Of a stretch of 64,000 nt of DNA, positions 52,094 to 61,031 are shown piece after piece. The notes below the pieces were generated by a model. That model did not search any database. It was not told the DNA's origin and was given only the letters and a program-made list of their open reading frames with translations. How positions within the stretch are numbered: position 1 is the first letter of the stretch; every line of letters begins with the position of its first letter. Source of the DNA: CAWAVN01 sp963825075 (GTDB lineage Bacteria; Planctomycetota; Planctomycetia; Planctomycetales; Planctomycetaceae); the NCBI GenBank assembly GCA_963825075.1, contig CAWGRX010000039.1:196098-260097 (forward strand). The letters run 5' to 3'. Both the position numbers and the translations under genes were made by a program.

Positions 52094-52862
52094 GTCGCTT
52101 CCTTCGATGTCAGATTGAAAGATGTGGTCAGCGAGGCGAACTGGTGTGATTGTTCCCGCGCATGGGTTAGCGAGGGCGGCTTGTCGGACTTGGAGTCGTC
52201 ACCAAACTATACCCCCTGATTCCCCGAAAGGAAATTTTCATCCCCCGAGACCGCGTCCCCAAAGAAAGGGGTGACTCGGAAGATCGCGAGGCGTTTCAAA
52301 AAGCCATTGGCCCTAAGCCTTTTTGAATTAAGAACTTACAATCCAAAACTATCCTGAATGGTTTTGGGAGCAGGGAAGATGTCCCCTCGATTGAAAAATC
52401 GCTCTGCCCGCCGATTTTGGAATTGTTCTTTCTCTATGTACGATGATTCCTCGCGAATCGTTGAAGGATTTTCAAAAAGTTCTGTCCATATTCTGACGAG
52501 CGGGGACCTTTTAACCGGGATTGACAAAAGAGTTTACGGCTCAAAGAGTTTATGCGAGACGCCCGGCGAATCGGCGAAATGCTTTAAATTGCCTTGATTT
52601 TTCCTTTAAGAGGATTTCACCAAGTCCAGTTATGCCTGACGATTTGAGGGAATCTCTCAGAAAATTGGAGAAAATGTTTCCAGCGATCTGTACGCGAGTT
52701 GTTCAGACACTTCCTTTTTTGGAATTGTGCTTTCTCCCCATCTCGTTGCTGTCAAATTGACGACAGAAAAGTCGCCTGGATCGGACTGTGCGAAGGCTCG
52801 CGAGTTTCTACAATGGAAGTCAGGGTTTGCTTTGATACGTTCACTTCAAGGGAGATGCCGGT
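52094..52862. other. AT-rich gene-free region of about 770 bases
   Basis: No frame longer than ~80 codons looks coding. A 20-base text (52415-52434) recurs with one mismatch at 52717-52736. CAAAAAG...CTTTTTG around 52296-52327 makes a weak terminator-like hairpin. The region must contain the promoters of the DksA-type gene (left) and msrA (right). Confidence 0.45.
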
Positions 52863-53336
52863 ATGGAAACTGCGATTTTCGGAGCGGGGTGCTTTTGGGG
52901 GGTGGAAGCGGCGTTTCGGCAGATGCCAGGGGTGAAAGCGACCGCCGTGGGCTACGCCGGCGGACACACCGAGAACCCCACATACAAGGAAGTCTGCACC
53001 GATGCCACGGGCCATGCCGAGGTGGTTAAGGTGGATTACGAACCGGCGGAGGTTTCATACGACGCGTTGCTGGACGTGTTCTGGAACTGCCACAACCCAA
53101 CCACGCGGAACCGCCAAGGACCGGACGTGGGCACGCAATATCGCTCGGCGATTTTCTATGGGACGCCCAAGCAACAACAACTCGCCGAGGCCTCCAAACG
53201 CCGACTGGAAGAATCCGGGAAATATCCCCAGCCGGTCGTCACGGAAATTTCGCCCGCTCCAACGTTTTACCGAGCCGAGGAATACCATCAGCAATACCTG
53301 GAAAAACGCGGCGAATCCAGTTGCCATTTGCCATAA
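52863..53336 (+). CDS. msrA: Peptide-methionine (S)-S-oxide reductase MsrA
   Basis: The product is 157 residues. GAGCFWGVEAAF carries the catalytic Cys10 (GCFWG), followed by VGYAGGHTENPTYKEVCTDA-TGHAEVV, DVFWNCHNPTTRNRQGPDVG-TQYRSAIFY and a C-terminal SSCHLP whose Cys154 can resolve the sulfenic acid. It reduces the S-sulfoxide of methionine in proteins using thioredoxin. It has no signal peptide. AGGGAG lies a few bases before the ATG. It heads a rightward run of genes to 57128, but the next gene starts 153 bases on, so co-transcription is uncertain. Confidence 0.95.
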   Translation: METAIFGAGCFWGVEAAFRQMPGVKATAVGYAGGHTENPTYKEVCTDATGHAEVVKVDYEPAEVSYDALLDVFWNCHNPTTRNRQGPDVGTQYRSAIFYGTPKQQQLAEASKRRLEESGKYPQPVVTEISPAPTFYRAEEYHQQYLEKRGESSCHLP

Positions 53337-53489
53337 CCCGTCGGCTTACGGGCACCGACCGAACGTTGGTCCGGCCCGCCTTGGGTTCATTGGGATTTTC
53401 AGGATTCGGCTCAGGCGATATACTCAAAGTGAGGAAATACCCACGGCGAAGGGTCCGTGGTCCCATTGACATTCGTATGGGGATGAGAC

Positions 53490-53810
53490 ATGAAGTCTCG
53501 ATTGTGGATTTGTGGAATGTGGGGAAGTTTGAGTTTGGGGTGCGCGGCGGTTTGCGGCTGCATTAACCCCAACAATACCCGGCTGCCGACCGTCGGTACT
53601 CCGCCATCCGCTGTGGAACAACGCTCGTACAGCGTTCACGATCCGTTTCCCGATGAAGATTTGGCACCGAACACGTTCAGTCGGCCGCGGGAGTTCGACC
53701 GGCCACGAGACGAGCCGCGAAAAATTTTGGAAAGCCGGGCGCTGTTGGGGCTGGATCCACCGCCTTGCCCGCCCAACTCCTTTAACTATCCTGATACCGT
53801 TCGCCCGTGA
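53490..53810 (+). CDS. Small putative lipoprotein
   Basis: The product is 106 residues. The hydrophobic N-terminus contains two possible lipoboxes (LSLGC at Cys18 and AVCGC at Cys24). The mature part is short, proline- and charge-rich (SYSVHDPFPDEDLAPNTFSR) and ends RALLGLDPPPCPPNSFNYP, with no recognisable fold. The next gene starts 56 bases downstream on the same strand, so it may be a companion of the terpene-cyclase-fold protein. The family is unknown. Confidence 0.6.
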   Translation: MKSRLWICGMWGSLSLGCAAVCGCINPNNTRLPTVGTPPSAVEQRSYSVHDPFPDEDLAPNTFSRPREFDRPRDEPRKILESRALLGLDPPPCPPNSFNYPDTVRP

Positions 53811-53866
53811 TGCCGGGCCGTCACTCCCGGCGGTCGGCAATGGGCTTTGTTCCAGGGAGGCTGCCG

Positions 53867-54945
53867 ATGTCCCGGATTTTGATGGTGCTAGTCGGTGTGA
53901 GCGCGCTTTTGGCGGTTGCGATGCTCCTGGCGGATCCCACACCGGGTGGGGTGAACCGTCCGGACGCGGTCTCGGTTGAACAGAGCGGACTGAAACTCGT
54001 CACCCCGCCAACGCAAGCCGCCATCGACCGCGGCCTGCAATGGCTCGCCGGCAGGCAGGCGCAAACGGCTCTTTCGGATCGGGCGTGATGTATAAAGGCC
54101 ATGTGGCGGTGACGGCCTTGTCCGGGATGGCGTTTCTCTCCGCCGGGCACACTCCCGGTCGCGGCAAATACGGCGAGCACGTGGAACAAGCCGTCGAGTA
54201 TTTGCTCAGCCAGGCCAAGCCCAACGGCTTTATCGGACATCTCGTGAATGGAACGTATCCGACGCACGGCCCCATGTATGGCCACGGGTTCGCCACACTG
54301 TTCCTCGCCGAGGTTTACGGGATGTCGCCTAACGAGGAACTCCAAGAAGCGATCGATAAAGCCGTAAAGATCATCGTGGATTCGCAGAACGACGAAGGCG
54401 GTTGGCGATACGATCCGGTGCCGCGAGCGGCGGATATTTCGGTAACGGTCTGCGAAATGATGGCCCTGCGGGCCGCGCGGAACGCGGGCATTTACGTTCC
54501 CAAATCGACGGTGGACCGCTGCGTGGAATACGTCAAACGCTGCCAGAACGCCGACGGCGGGTTTCGCTATCGCCTGGTGGAACGGCCGGACAGCATTTTT
54601 CCGCGGTCGGCGGCGGGCGTCGTCGCGCTTTATAATGCCGGCATTTTTGAAGGGCCGGAAATCGAGCGGGGCCTGGATTATTTGATGCGGTTCCTCCCCC
54701 GCGGGCAAATCTTTCGCTACGAAAGCCACTATTTCTACGGGCATTATTACGCCGTCCAAGCCATGTGGCACGCCGGCGGAAGGTATTGGGAAGAATGGTA
54801 TCCCGCGATTCGGGATGAGCTGCTCAGCCGGCAAATCGGCGATGGGGCTTGGATCGACACGTCGGTCTGCAACGAATACGGCACCGCGATGGCGCTGCTC
54901 ATCCTGCAACTGCCCAACGACTATCTGCCCATCTTCCAACGATAA
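53867..54945 (+). CDS. Secreted terpene-cyclase / prenyltransferase-fold repeat protein (one frameshift)
   Basis: It begins MSRILMVLVGVSALLAVAML (signal anchor). QAAIDRGLQWLAGRQ joins, after one base is restored near 54055-54062, to ANGSFGSGVMYKGHVAVTAL, giving ~359 residues. Repeated helix pairs separated by QNDEGGWRYDP- and QNADGGFRYRL-type motifs match the prenyltransferase/squalene-oxidase repeat (alpha-alpha barrel), also found in A2M-like proteins. No DxDD or other cyclase catalytic motif is visible, so it is probably not a hopene cyclase. Planctomycetes have many such secreted barrels of unknown use. Confidence 0.72.
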
Positions 54946-55112
54946 ATGCGTTAGCGCCAGCAAATATGTCAAGAAGAACAATGAAACACCGCGGATCATG
55001 CCGCCATGTGAGGATTGAAGCTGTCGCCGCTTTGGTCTGCGGGCTTACGCCCGCCGCTACATCCTGCCGCCGCTTCGCGGCTCATTTTCTGACTGTCACA
55101 GCTTGTCAGCTA

Positions 55113-56339
55113 ATGGCACTTTGCTGGATCCTACTTCTCGGTGTGATGCTCTTGGGGCCGTTGGCAGGCGGGGCGGTGTTCGCCGAACCGATTCATGTCA
55201 CGATCGTGGATGTCAACGGCGAACCGCATGCGGGGGCGCTCGAGAATCTGACTGCGGAATCGAGTACGGTATCTCAAAAAAATCAGGCCCGCACTTTCGC
55301 CGCGCAGGACGTGCTGAAAATTGAGTTTCCGCACAAACGCTCGAAAGACCATTTGTCCGGGGCGGTGATTTTTTTGGCCAACGGGGATCGGCTCGTCGCC
55401 AGGCCGGAAACGATTGATGACACCGCCGCCAAAGCCCAGTGGGACGCGTTTCCCGGCTGGAAGCCCGTGACGGTTCCTTTGGAAACCATTGCGGGATTCA
55501 TTCTGGATGTCCCGGACATCGCCGCGGTGCGGGCCGAGGCGCTTCGCACGGTAATGGACCGCCGGCAAAAATCCGATCTGGTGGACCTCAAAAACGGCGA
55601 CCAGGCCAGCGGGGAGTTCGTGGGACTCACCGCGAAAGAACTCCGGCTGGACAGTCCCGTGGGCGATACGAACATTGAACGCGACAGCATCCGGCTGGTC
55701 ACGATGAACCGCGAACTCGTCAGCTTTCCCAAAGTCCAAGGCCTGTCGATACTGCTTTCACTCACCGACGGCTCGCAAATCACGGCGACCGATGTGGCTC
55801 TCGGAAATGATGATCGTCTCACCGCGAAAGCCGTGTTCGGGGCGGCACTCGATTTGCCGATCTCGGCGATTGTCTCCATCCGCTGCCTGGGCGGCCGGGC
55901 GGTTTATGTGAGCGATTTGCAGCCGGCGAGTTACGAGCATCAGCCTTATCTCGCCGGGAAATGGGAACTCAAGCGAGACCTTAACGTCTTGGGCGAGTCG
56001 CTGCGGTTGGACGGCCAGGAATATCCCAAGGGCCTGGGCATGCATAGCCGGTCGGTTGTAAGCTACGATTTGAACGGCGAGTTTCAAACGTTCCGCGCGA
56101 CCGTCGGTGTCGATGATGCCGCCCAAACCGGCGGGAGCGTGGTGTTCGCCGTGGAAGTGGACGGGAAGCAAGTCTTCCAAAGCGAACCCCAAACCGCTAG
56201 ACAGCCCGCCTTGAATTTGCCGCCGATTTCCGTCGCCGGGGCAAAACGGTTGACGTTGCGGGTGGAGTTCGGCGAGTTCGGCGACGTGCGGGACTACGCC
56301 GACTGGTGCGACGCCGTCCTCATTCGGCCCGGCCAATGA
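55113..56339 (+). CDS. Secreted protein with C-terminal NPCBM/NEW2 domain
   Basis: The product is 408 residues. The start at ATG 55113 gives a clean signal peptide (LLLGVMLLGPLAGGAVFAEP). Upstream in-frame sequence contains a GCGGGC/GCCCGC intergenic hairpin and is probably not coding. The middle has repeated short beta segments with KNGDQASGEFVGLTAKELRL- and LTDGSQITATDVALGND-type turns. The end (WELKRDLNVLGESLRLDGQE, YPKGLGMHSRSVVSYDLNGE, FTFRATVGVDD-like strands, WCDAVLIRP) is an NPCBM/NEW2 carbohydrate-binding jelly roll. It probably binds extracellular glycans. It lies between the terpene-fold gene and the NYN gene. Confidence 0.85.
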   Translation: MALCWILLLGVMLLGPLAGGAVFAEPIHVTIVDVNGEPHAGALENLTAESSTVSQKNQARTFAAQDVLKIEFPHKRSKDHLSGAVIFLANGDRLVARPETIDDTAAKAQWDAFPGWKPVTVPLETIAGFILDVPDIAAVRAEALRTVMDRRQKSDLVDLKNGDQASGEFVGLTAKELRLDSPVGDTNIERDSIRLVTMNRELVSFPKVQGLSILLSLTDGSQITATDVALGNDDRLTAKAVFGAALDLPISAIVSIRCLGGRAVYVSDLQPASYEHQPYLAGKWELKRDLNVLGESLRLDGQEYPKGLGMHSRSVVSYDLNGEFQTFRATVGVDDAAQTGGSVVFAVEVDGKQVFQSEPQTARQPALNLPPISVAGAKRLTLRVEFGEFGDVRDYADWCDAVLIRPGQ

Positions 56340-56366
56340 TCCTTAGTTCGAGCGAAACGAGACGCC

Positions 56367-57128
56367 ATGTCCGATGAGCCTCTGATTGCCGTGTTTATCG
56401 ACTTCGAGAACCTCGCCATCGGCGTCCGGCAGATGCGCGCGGGGAAGTTTCAGATTGGGCTGATTCTTAAAAGGCTCTTGGAAAAGGGGCGAATCGTCTT
56501 CAAGCGGGCATATTGCGATTGGAGCCATTACCAGGAGGCGATGCAGGAGTTTCACGCCCAGGGCGTGGAGATGATTGACATCCCGCAAACCAAAGTCAGC
56601 GGCAAGAACAGTGCCGACATCCGCATGGTCGTCGATGCGCTCGATCTCTGTTATTCCAAGGACCACATCGACGTGTTCGCGCTCATTTCCGGAGACAGCG
56701 ATTTTTCGCCCCTGGTTTCCAAGCTCAAGGAGAACAACAAGCGGGTGATCGGCTGCGGCGTCAAGGCGTCCACCTCGGACCTGTTGATCGCCAACTGCGA
56801 CGAGTTTTTGTACTACGACGACCTGATCCGCACGGCGAAAAAAGCGACGGCGGCCAAGGAAAAAACCAAGCCCGCCGACAAAAATCAGGAAGCGATCGAC
56901 CGGGTCTTGGAAGTTCTGCAGTCGGTCGAGCAGGATTACGACCCATTGTGGGGTTCGACGCTCAAGCAAGCCATCCGGCGGGTGTATCCCGGCTTCAGCG
57001 AGAGCTACTACGGCTACGGCAGCTTCTCGGATCTGCTCGAAGATCTCAAAGCCAAGAAACTGATCGACGTGGAATACGACCAAAGCCGCGGCAACTACAA
57101 AGTCCGCGGCAGGACGGGGAAAGGCTAA
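56367..57128 (+). CDS. NYN-domain putative RNase with C-terminal LOTUS/OST-HTH domain
   Basis: The product is 253 residues. The N-terminal NYN/PIN-like domain has the expected acidic residues: FIDFENL (Asp12), DIRMVVDALDL, and ALISGDSDFSPLVSKL. It is followed by VIGCGVKASTSDLLIANCDE-FLYYDDL as in the LabA/DUF88 family. A charged linker (AKKATAAKEKTKPADKNQEA) leads to an OST-HTH/LOTUS domain (~180-248: LEVLQSVEQDYDPLWGSTLK, FSDLLEDLKAKKLIDVEYDQ). Eukaryotic relatives (MARF1) combine these domains to cleave RNA. A cytosolic RNA-processing role is likely. A long inverted repeat lies 23 bases after the stop. Confidence 0.9.
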   Translation: MSDEPLIAVFIDFENLAIGVRQMRAGKFQIGLILKRLLEKGRIVFKRAYCDWSHYQEAMQEFHAQGVEMIDIPQTKVSGKNSADIRMVVDALDLCYSKDHIDVFALISGDSDFSPLVSKLKENNKRVIGCGVKASTSDLLIANCDEFLYYDDLIRTAKKATAAKEKTKPADKNQEAIDRVLEVLQSVEQDYDPLWGSTLKQAIRRVYPGFSESYYGYGSFSDLLEDLKAKKLIDVEYDQSRGNYKVRGRTGKG

Positions 57129-57151
57129 GCGAATGTGATCAGTTGGATTTT

Positions 57152-57217
57152 GTGAGCGGCAAGGCGCTAGACGCCGGTTTTATCTGCGGAACCGGCGGCT
57201 AGCGCCTTGCCGCTCAC
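57152..57217. repeat. 28-bp inverted repeat between convergent genes
   Basis: 57152-57179 and 57190-57217 are complementary over 28 positions with one mismatch, around a 10-base loop. It lies between the NYN gene and the LRR gene, which converge on it, so a bidirectional terminator is possible; there is no T tract, so a REP-type repeat is equally likely. Confidence 0.7.
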
Positions 57218-57218
57218 T

Positions 57219-57719
57219 TCACTTCTTGGCGGGGAAGGTTTGGCAGCCGGGGAGCGCGGTGTGGAACTCTTTGAGGCCTTCGTTGGTGATCAGCGTGTTG
57301 TGCACGTGCAGTTTTTCGAGCGATTTGATCTCCGCCAGCTTCTTGAGGCCGTTATCGGTGATGTTCGTTTTGGTGAGGTCCATTTCTTTGAGGCCCTCGA
57401 TTTTGGTCAGGTAATCCAAGCCCGCATCGGAAACTTTCGTGCCGTAGAGCGTCAGCGACTGCAATTTCCTGAGTATGCTGAGGTTTTCCAAGTCGGCGTC
57501 GGTGACCTCTTTGTTGGTGAGATCGATCTTTTGAATGACAAAGTCGCCGGTGGGCATGTCGGTGAGTTTCTTGACTTCCAGGCTGCGGCCTTCCACGATC
57601 ACCGTGCCACCGTGCCCGATCGCCCAGCCCACGACGCCGGCGTTTTGGACTTTCGCCGAACCCCCGCAACCGGAAAGCCACAACAACGACAACGCCAAAC
57701 AAAGGATGCGGGTATTCAT
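57219..57719 (-). CDS. Secreted leucine-rich-repeat lipoprotein
   Basis: The product is 166 residues. MNTRILCLALSLLWLSGCGG is a lipoprotein signal with lipobox LSGC (Cys18). The mature protein has ~4 LRRs of the planctomycete type (LRKLQSLTLYGTKVSDAGLD, IEGLKEMDLTKTNITDNGLK, IKSLEKLHVHNTLITNEGLK). It is short, so it may be a binding module only. Its 3' end abuts the inverted repeat at 57152-57217. The kinase-SUMF1 gene is ~230 bases upstream on the same strand. The ligand is unknown. Confidence 0.85.
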   Translation of the reverse strand: MNTRILCLALSLLWLSGCGGSAKVQNAGVVGWAIGHGGTVIVEGRSLEVKKLTDMPTGDFVIQKIDLTNKEVTDADLENLSILRKLQSLTLYGTKVSDAGLDYLTKIEGLKEMDLTKTNITDNGLKKLAEIKSLEKLHVHNTLITNEGLKEFHTALPGCQTFPAKK

Positions 57720-57949
57720 GGGAGAGGACCTTAGAGCGAAATTAGCGTTGTCTGATGAAATTCGAAGCACGAAATCCGAAACAAATTCAAAAGCTCCAAA
57801 TCCCAAGGCTCCAAACCCCGCCAATTCTCCGTTATCTGAAAAATTTGCCGAAGTGTCCGTTTGGAATTTGAAGTCTTCGGTCATTCGAATTTGTTTCGGA
57901 TTTCGGATTTTACGAAGGGGTTTTGTCTCACAACATCGTAAAGGGTCAT

Positions 57950-60772
57950 TCACGGAGTCGCGGCGAGGCGGAAGCCGTTGGCGATGAAGGACTGGTTCAT
58001 GCGCTGGTTGAGCCGTTTGGCGGAGCGGGTCAAGAGGGGGGCGTTCATCCAGGAACCGCCGCGGAGGACGCGGTTTTCGCCGTGGGCGGGACCTTCGGGA
58101 TCGTCCGCGGGGGAGCCGCCGTAATAGGTTTTGCCGTAACGGTCGGCGCACCATTCCCAGACGTTGCCGTGCATGTCGTAGAGGCCGAAGGGATTGGGGC
58201 GACAGGATTCCACGGGGGCGGTGAAGATGTAGCCTCCAAAAGCCTCGATCGTCGGCCAGTGGGGGAACTTGGCTTTGGTCGAGCCGTCAGCGACGTTGCC
58301 GAACTTCACCAGCGATTCAGGATCGTCGCCGCAGAAGTAGCGGGTTTGCGTGCCGGCCCGGCAGGCGAATTCCCACTCGGCTTCGGTGGGCAGGCGGTAG
58401 GTGATCCGCTCGCGTTTGCTGAGCCAATCGCAAAACTTGCAGGCATCGTTCCAGGTGATGTTGACCACGGGGTGGCGGTCGGTCTGGTCGAATCCCGGAT
58501 TCCGCCAGGAGAATTTTGGAGCTTGTTCCAGCTTGCCTTTGTCGTTGCCCACGCCGAAGCCTCCTTTGGGATCTTTCTCGGCGTCGGTGCGGTAGCCGGT
58601 GTCTTTCACGAACTTTTGAAATTCGCCGACCGTCACCGGATGCGTGGCGAGAAAATAGGGCCGGGTGATCCGCACGAGGTGTTGTTTTTCATCGGGACCG
58701 CGGCCTTGTTCCGAATCGGGCGAACCCATCTGGAACTCGCCGGTGGGAATCAACAGCATCCGCGCCCCGGCGGAATTGACCATTTCGGCGGGAATGCCCA
58801 AAAACTTGGCCCACTGTTTTCGCCGCTTCGCGACCGCGGGTTCGTCGAAGGGAGCGATCAAGCGGGGGGGAATGTCATCAGGCTGCGTCGCCAACAACCG
58901 TTTGGTCAAAGACAGCGATTGCGACGATTTGGACTGATCCTTGGGGACTTTTACGGAACCGGAGGCCCCCGAGTCTTCGTCGGCATCAAAACTTTCCGGG
59001 GCGATCTCGGCGAGCCGACTGCGGTCAAACAGAACCTCCGCGTGCACCGTCTCCTCGGCTTCGTCGGCGTGCAGATGTTCGTCCTGGGGAACGGGAGGCG
59101 TCGGCGTCACGGGGCGGTTCGAGGTCGAAAAATTCCCGGCCCCCGGTCCGCGGACCGGTTGGGAAGCCGACTTCAAGCCGAACCCCTTGCTGCCGAAATA
59201 AATGATGACGAGGAAGATTCCCAGAATGGCGCCCAAACCGCCAAAGGCCATCAACAGCTCGGCCGGTTCGAGAAACAAAACCGCCAATCCTCCGCCCAAA
59301 GCCAGTACCGCGGCTGCCAACAGCAGAATCGTCTGCCCCAAATCGGATTGCACGATTCGGCGGAACGTGGATGGTGGAACGGTCATCTGAGTGGAAGTGG
59401 AAACCGTGTGACCCGCGCCGTTGGTGCGACCCGGTTCGCGGCGGCTCTCGCCCTCTGCCGGCGGATTCGTCCGAGTAGGTGCCCCGTGGGGCATGGGCGT
59501 TTCCACGGTCTCGACCGGCTCATCCTCAAAATCCGCCTCGATGCGGCTCAGCGGTTTATTCGTGGATCGCGGAGTCGAGTCCGCTTTCGGTTCCGTAACA
59601 CCTGGGAACGATTCGGCGGGCTTTTGGACTTTGGTCCCCGATCCAATTCCGGTGTCGGTGTTGTCAAAGCGTTCCTGAAGGCTCGCGCGAAGTTCCGGGG
59701 AGAGATACCGCGTGACGGTTTCGCGGGTCTCGGCTTCGCTCTCCGTGCGGCAGGGCGTCAGGCTCTCCACGACCTCCTGCATGGTTTGGTAGCGGTCTTC
59801 GGGCTTTTTCGCGAGCATTTTTTGGAAGACGGCGTCCAATTCCGGCGAGACGTCCTCCCGCGTTTCCCGCAGCGAGGGAATCGGCGATTCGCGGTGGGCG
59901 ATGAGTTTCACCATCGCCGTGCCCCCGTCGTAAACCGGGTTGCCGGTCAACAGGTAAAACAGCGTACAGCCCAGGCTGTAAATGTCGGAGCGGCCATCGG
60001 CCTTGCTGGTGTCGGCGGCCTGCTCGGGAGCCATGAAGTCCACCGTACCCATGATGCTGCCGGGCATCGTCAGGCCGTGCCGGGTCGCCCCCGCATCGCC
60101 CAAGGGGTTGTTGATCCGCGCCAGCCCCATGTCCAGAATCTTCACCAGCCCTTCGCTATTGAGCAACAGGTTCGCGGGCTTGATGTCCCGGTGGATCACG
60201 TTCTTCCGGTGGGCATGTTCCAGCCCCTGGGCCGCCTGCAAAATGCAATTGACGGCTTGCCCGACCGACAGCGGACCTTCCCGCTGCACAATCTGCTGCA
60301 AATCGTTCCCACGGACGTATTCCATCACCAGGTAATGCACGCCCTTGGATTCATCCGCATCAAACGCCCGCACGATGTTGCGGTGATCCAGCGTCGCGGC
60401 GACTTCGACTTCCTGATAGAAGCGGCGGACGGCGTCGTCATCGTTCATCGCTTGCGAGCTGAGCACCTTGAGGGCCACGGTCCGCCGCATCCGCTTATGC
60501 CGCGCCCGGAACACCATGCCCATCCCGCCGCTACCGATGAGATCTTCAATCACATAATTCCGCCCGATCACGAGCCGGTGCGGATGTCCCTGGTAAATGG
60601 CCTCGGCCTGATAGGACGTGAGCTTGTTGTTTTCGATCAGTTCGTTGGCCAGGATTTTGGCGTCTTTGGAGCCGTCCATCGCGGCCAGCCGGTCGCTCAG
60701 CGCGCGCAGTTCGTCGTCAGAGAACAACCCGCTCTCCGTCAGATGCTGCAAAAACTGATTTACCGTCGCCAT
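57950..60772 (-). CDS. Membrane Ser/Thr kinase fused to SUMF1/FGE-like domain
   Basis: The product is 940 residues from ATG 60772 with GAGG upstream (a GTG at 60811 lies on the likely -10 box). A ~70-residue N-terminal domain precedes the kinase: IGSGGMGMVF, Lys102 (VALKVL), Asp196 (HRDIKPANLLL), DMG instead of DFG (214-216), and APE. A Pro/Thr-rich linker, two membrane segments (ILLLAAAVLALGGGLAVLFL, LGAILGIFLVIIYFG) and an acidic stretch follow. The SUMF1 domain comes last (MLLIPTGEFQMGSPDSEQGR, RLPTEAEWEFACRAG, GLYDMHGNVWEWCADRYG, RVLRGGSW), ending with NGFRLAATP. It lacks the cysteine pair used by formylglycine-generating enzyme. It is probably a sensor kinase with an extracytoplasmic lectin-like domain. 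Confidence 0.93.
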   Translation of the reverse strand: MATVNQFLQHLTESGLFSDDELRALSDRLAAMDGSKDAKILANELIENNKLTSYQAEAIYQGHPHRLVIGRNYVIEDLIGSGGMGMVFRARHKRMRRTVALKVLSSQAMNDDDAVRRFYQEVEVAATLDHRNIVRAFDADESKGVHYLVMEYVRGNDLQQIVQREGPLSVGQAVNCILQAAQGLEHAHRKNVIHRDIKPANLLLNSEGLVKILDMGLARINNPLGDAGATRHGLTMPGSIMGTVDFMAPEQAADTSKADGRSDIYSLGCTLFYLLTGNPVYDGGTAMVKLIAHRESPIPSLRETREDVSPELDAVFQKMLAKKPEDRYQTMQEVVESLTPCRTESEAETRETVTRYLSPELRASLQERFDNTDTGIGSGTKVQKPAESFPGVTEPKADSTPRSTNKPLSRIEADFEDEPVETVETPMPHGAPTRTNPPAEGESRREPGRTNGAGHTVSTSTQMTVPPSTFRRIVQSDLGQTILLLAAAVLALGGGLAVLFLEPAELLMAFGGLGAILGIFLVIIYFGSKGFGLKSASQPVRGPGAGNFSTSNRPVTPTPPVPQDEHLHADEAEETVHAEVLFDRSRLAEIAPESFDADEDSGASGSVKVPKDQSKSSQSLSLTKRLLATQPDDIPPRLIAPFDEPAVAKRRKQWAKFLGIPAEMVNSAGARMLLIPTGEFQMGSPDSEQGRGPDEKQHLVRITRPYFLATHPVTVGEFQKFVKDTGYRTDAEKDPKGGFGVGNDKGKLEQAPKFSWRNPGFDQTDRHPVVNITWNDACKFCDWLSKRERITYRLPTEAEWEFACRAGTQTRYFCGDDPESLVKFGNVADGSTKAKFPHWPTIEAFGGYIFTAPVESCRPNPFGLYDMHGNVWEWCADRYGKTYYGGSPADDPEGPAHGENRVLRGGSWMNAPLLTRSAKRLNQRMNQSFIANGFRLAATP

Positions 60773-60809
60773 CACCACCTCAGTCGGTCTCCTCTCTTGG
60801 GAAACATCC

Positions 60810-60837
60810 ACTATAACACATGACTGTATCGTGAAAA
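60810..60837 (-). promoter_or_regulatory. Candidate promoter for the kinase-SUMF1 gene
   Basis: Minus strand TATAGT (60815-60810), with a weak TTTTCA (60837-60832) 16 bases upstream. The predicted start near 60803 is ~30 bases before ATG 60772. Only the -10 box is good. Confidence 0.35.
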
Positions 60838-61031
60838 TACGCTCTGGATGCCCAATTGAGGGGAGATTTTTGTGGAATTTGACGGACGACTCTCCTTATC
60901 GATACCAAATTCCGCAAAAAACCGGCCCGCAACGCCGGAGTCTTTAAGAAAAACACACACGAGTCTCACAGATTGAGTATATTATCCCCCCTTTCTATCT
61001 ATGAAAATCCGTTTCGACCAACGAGCGAACA

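Noticed and set aside
53867..54945. Squalene-hopene cyclase
   Set aside because: Only the repeat fold is present; no DxDD acid motif and the protein is too short.
57950..58800. Formylglycine-generating enzyme for the local sulfatases
   Set aside because: The SUMF1-like domain lacks the catalytic cysteine pair.
57923..60823. 966-codon plus-strand frame opposite the kinase-SUMF1 gene
   Set aside because: The minus strand has complete kinase and SUMF1 motifs; this frame is a codon-bias artefact.
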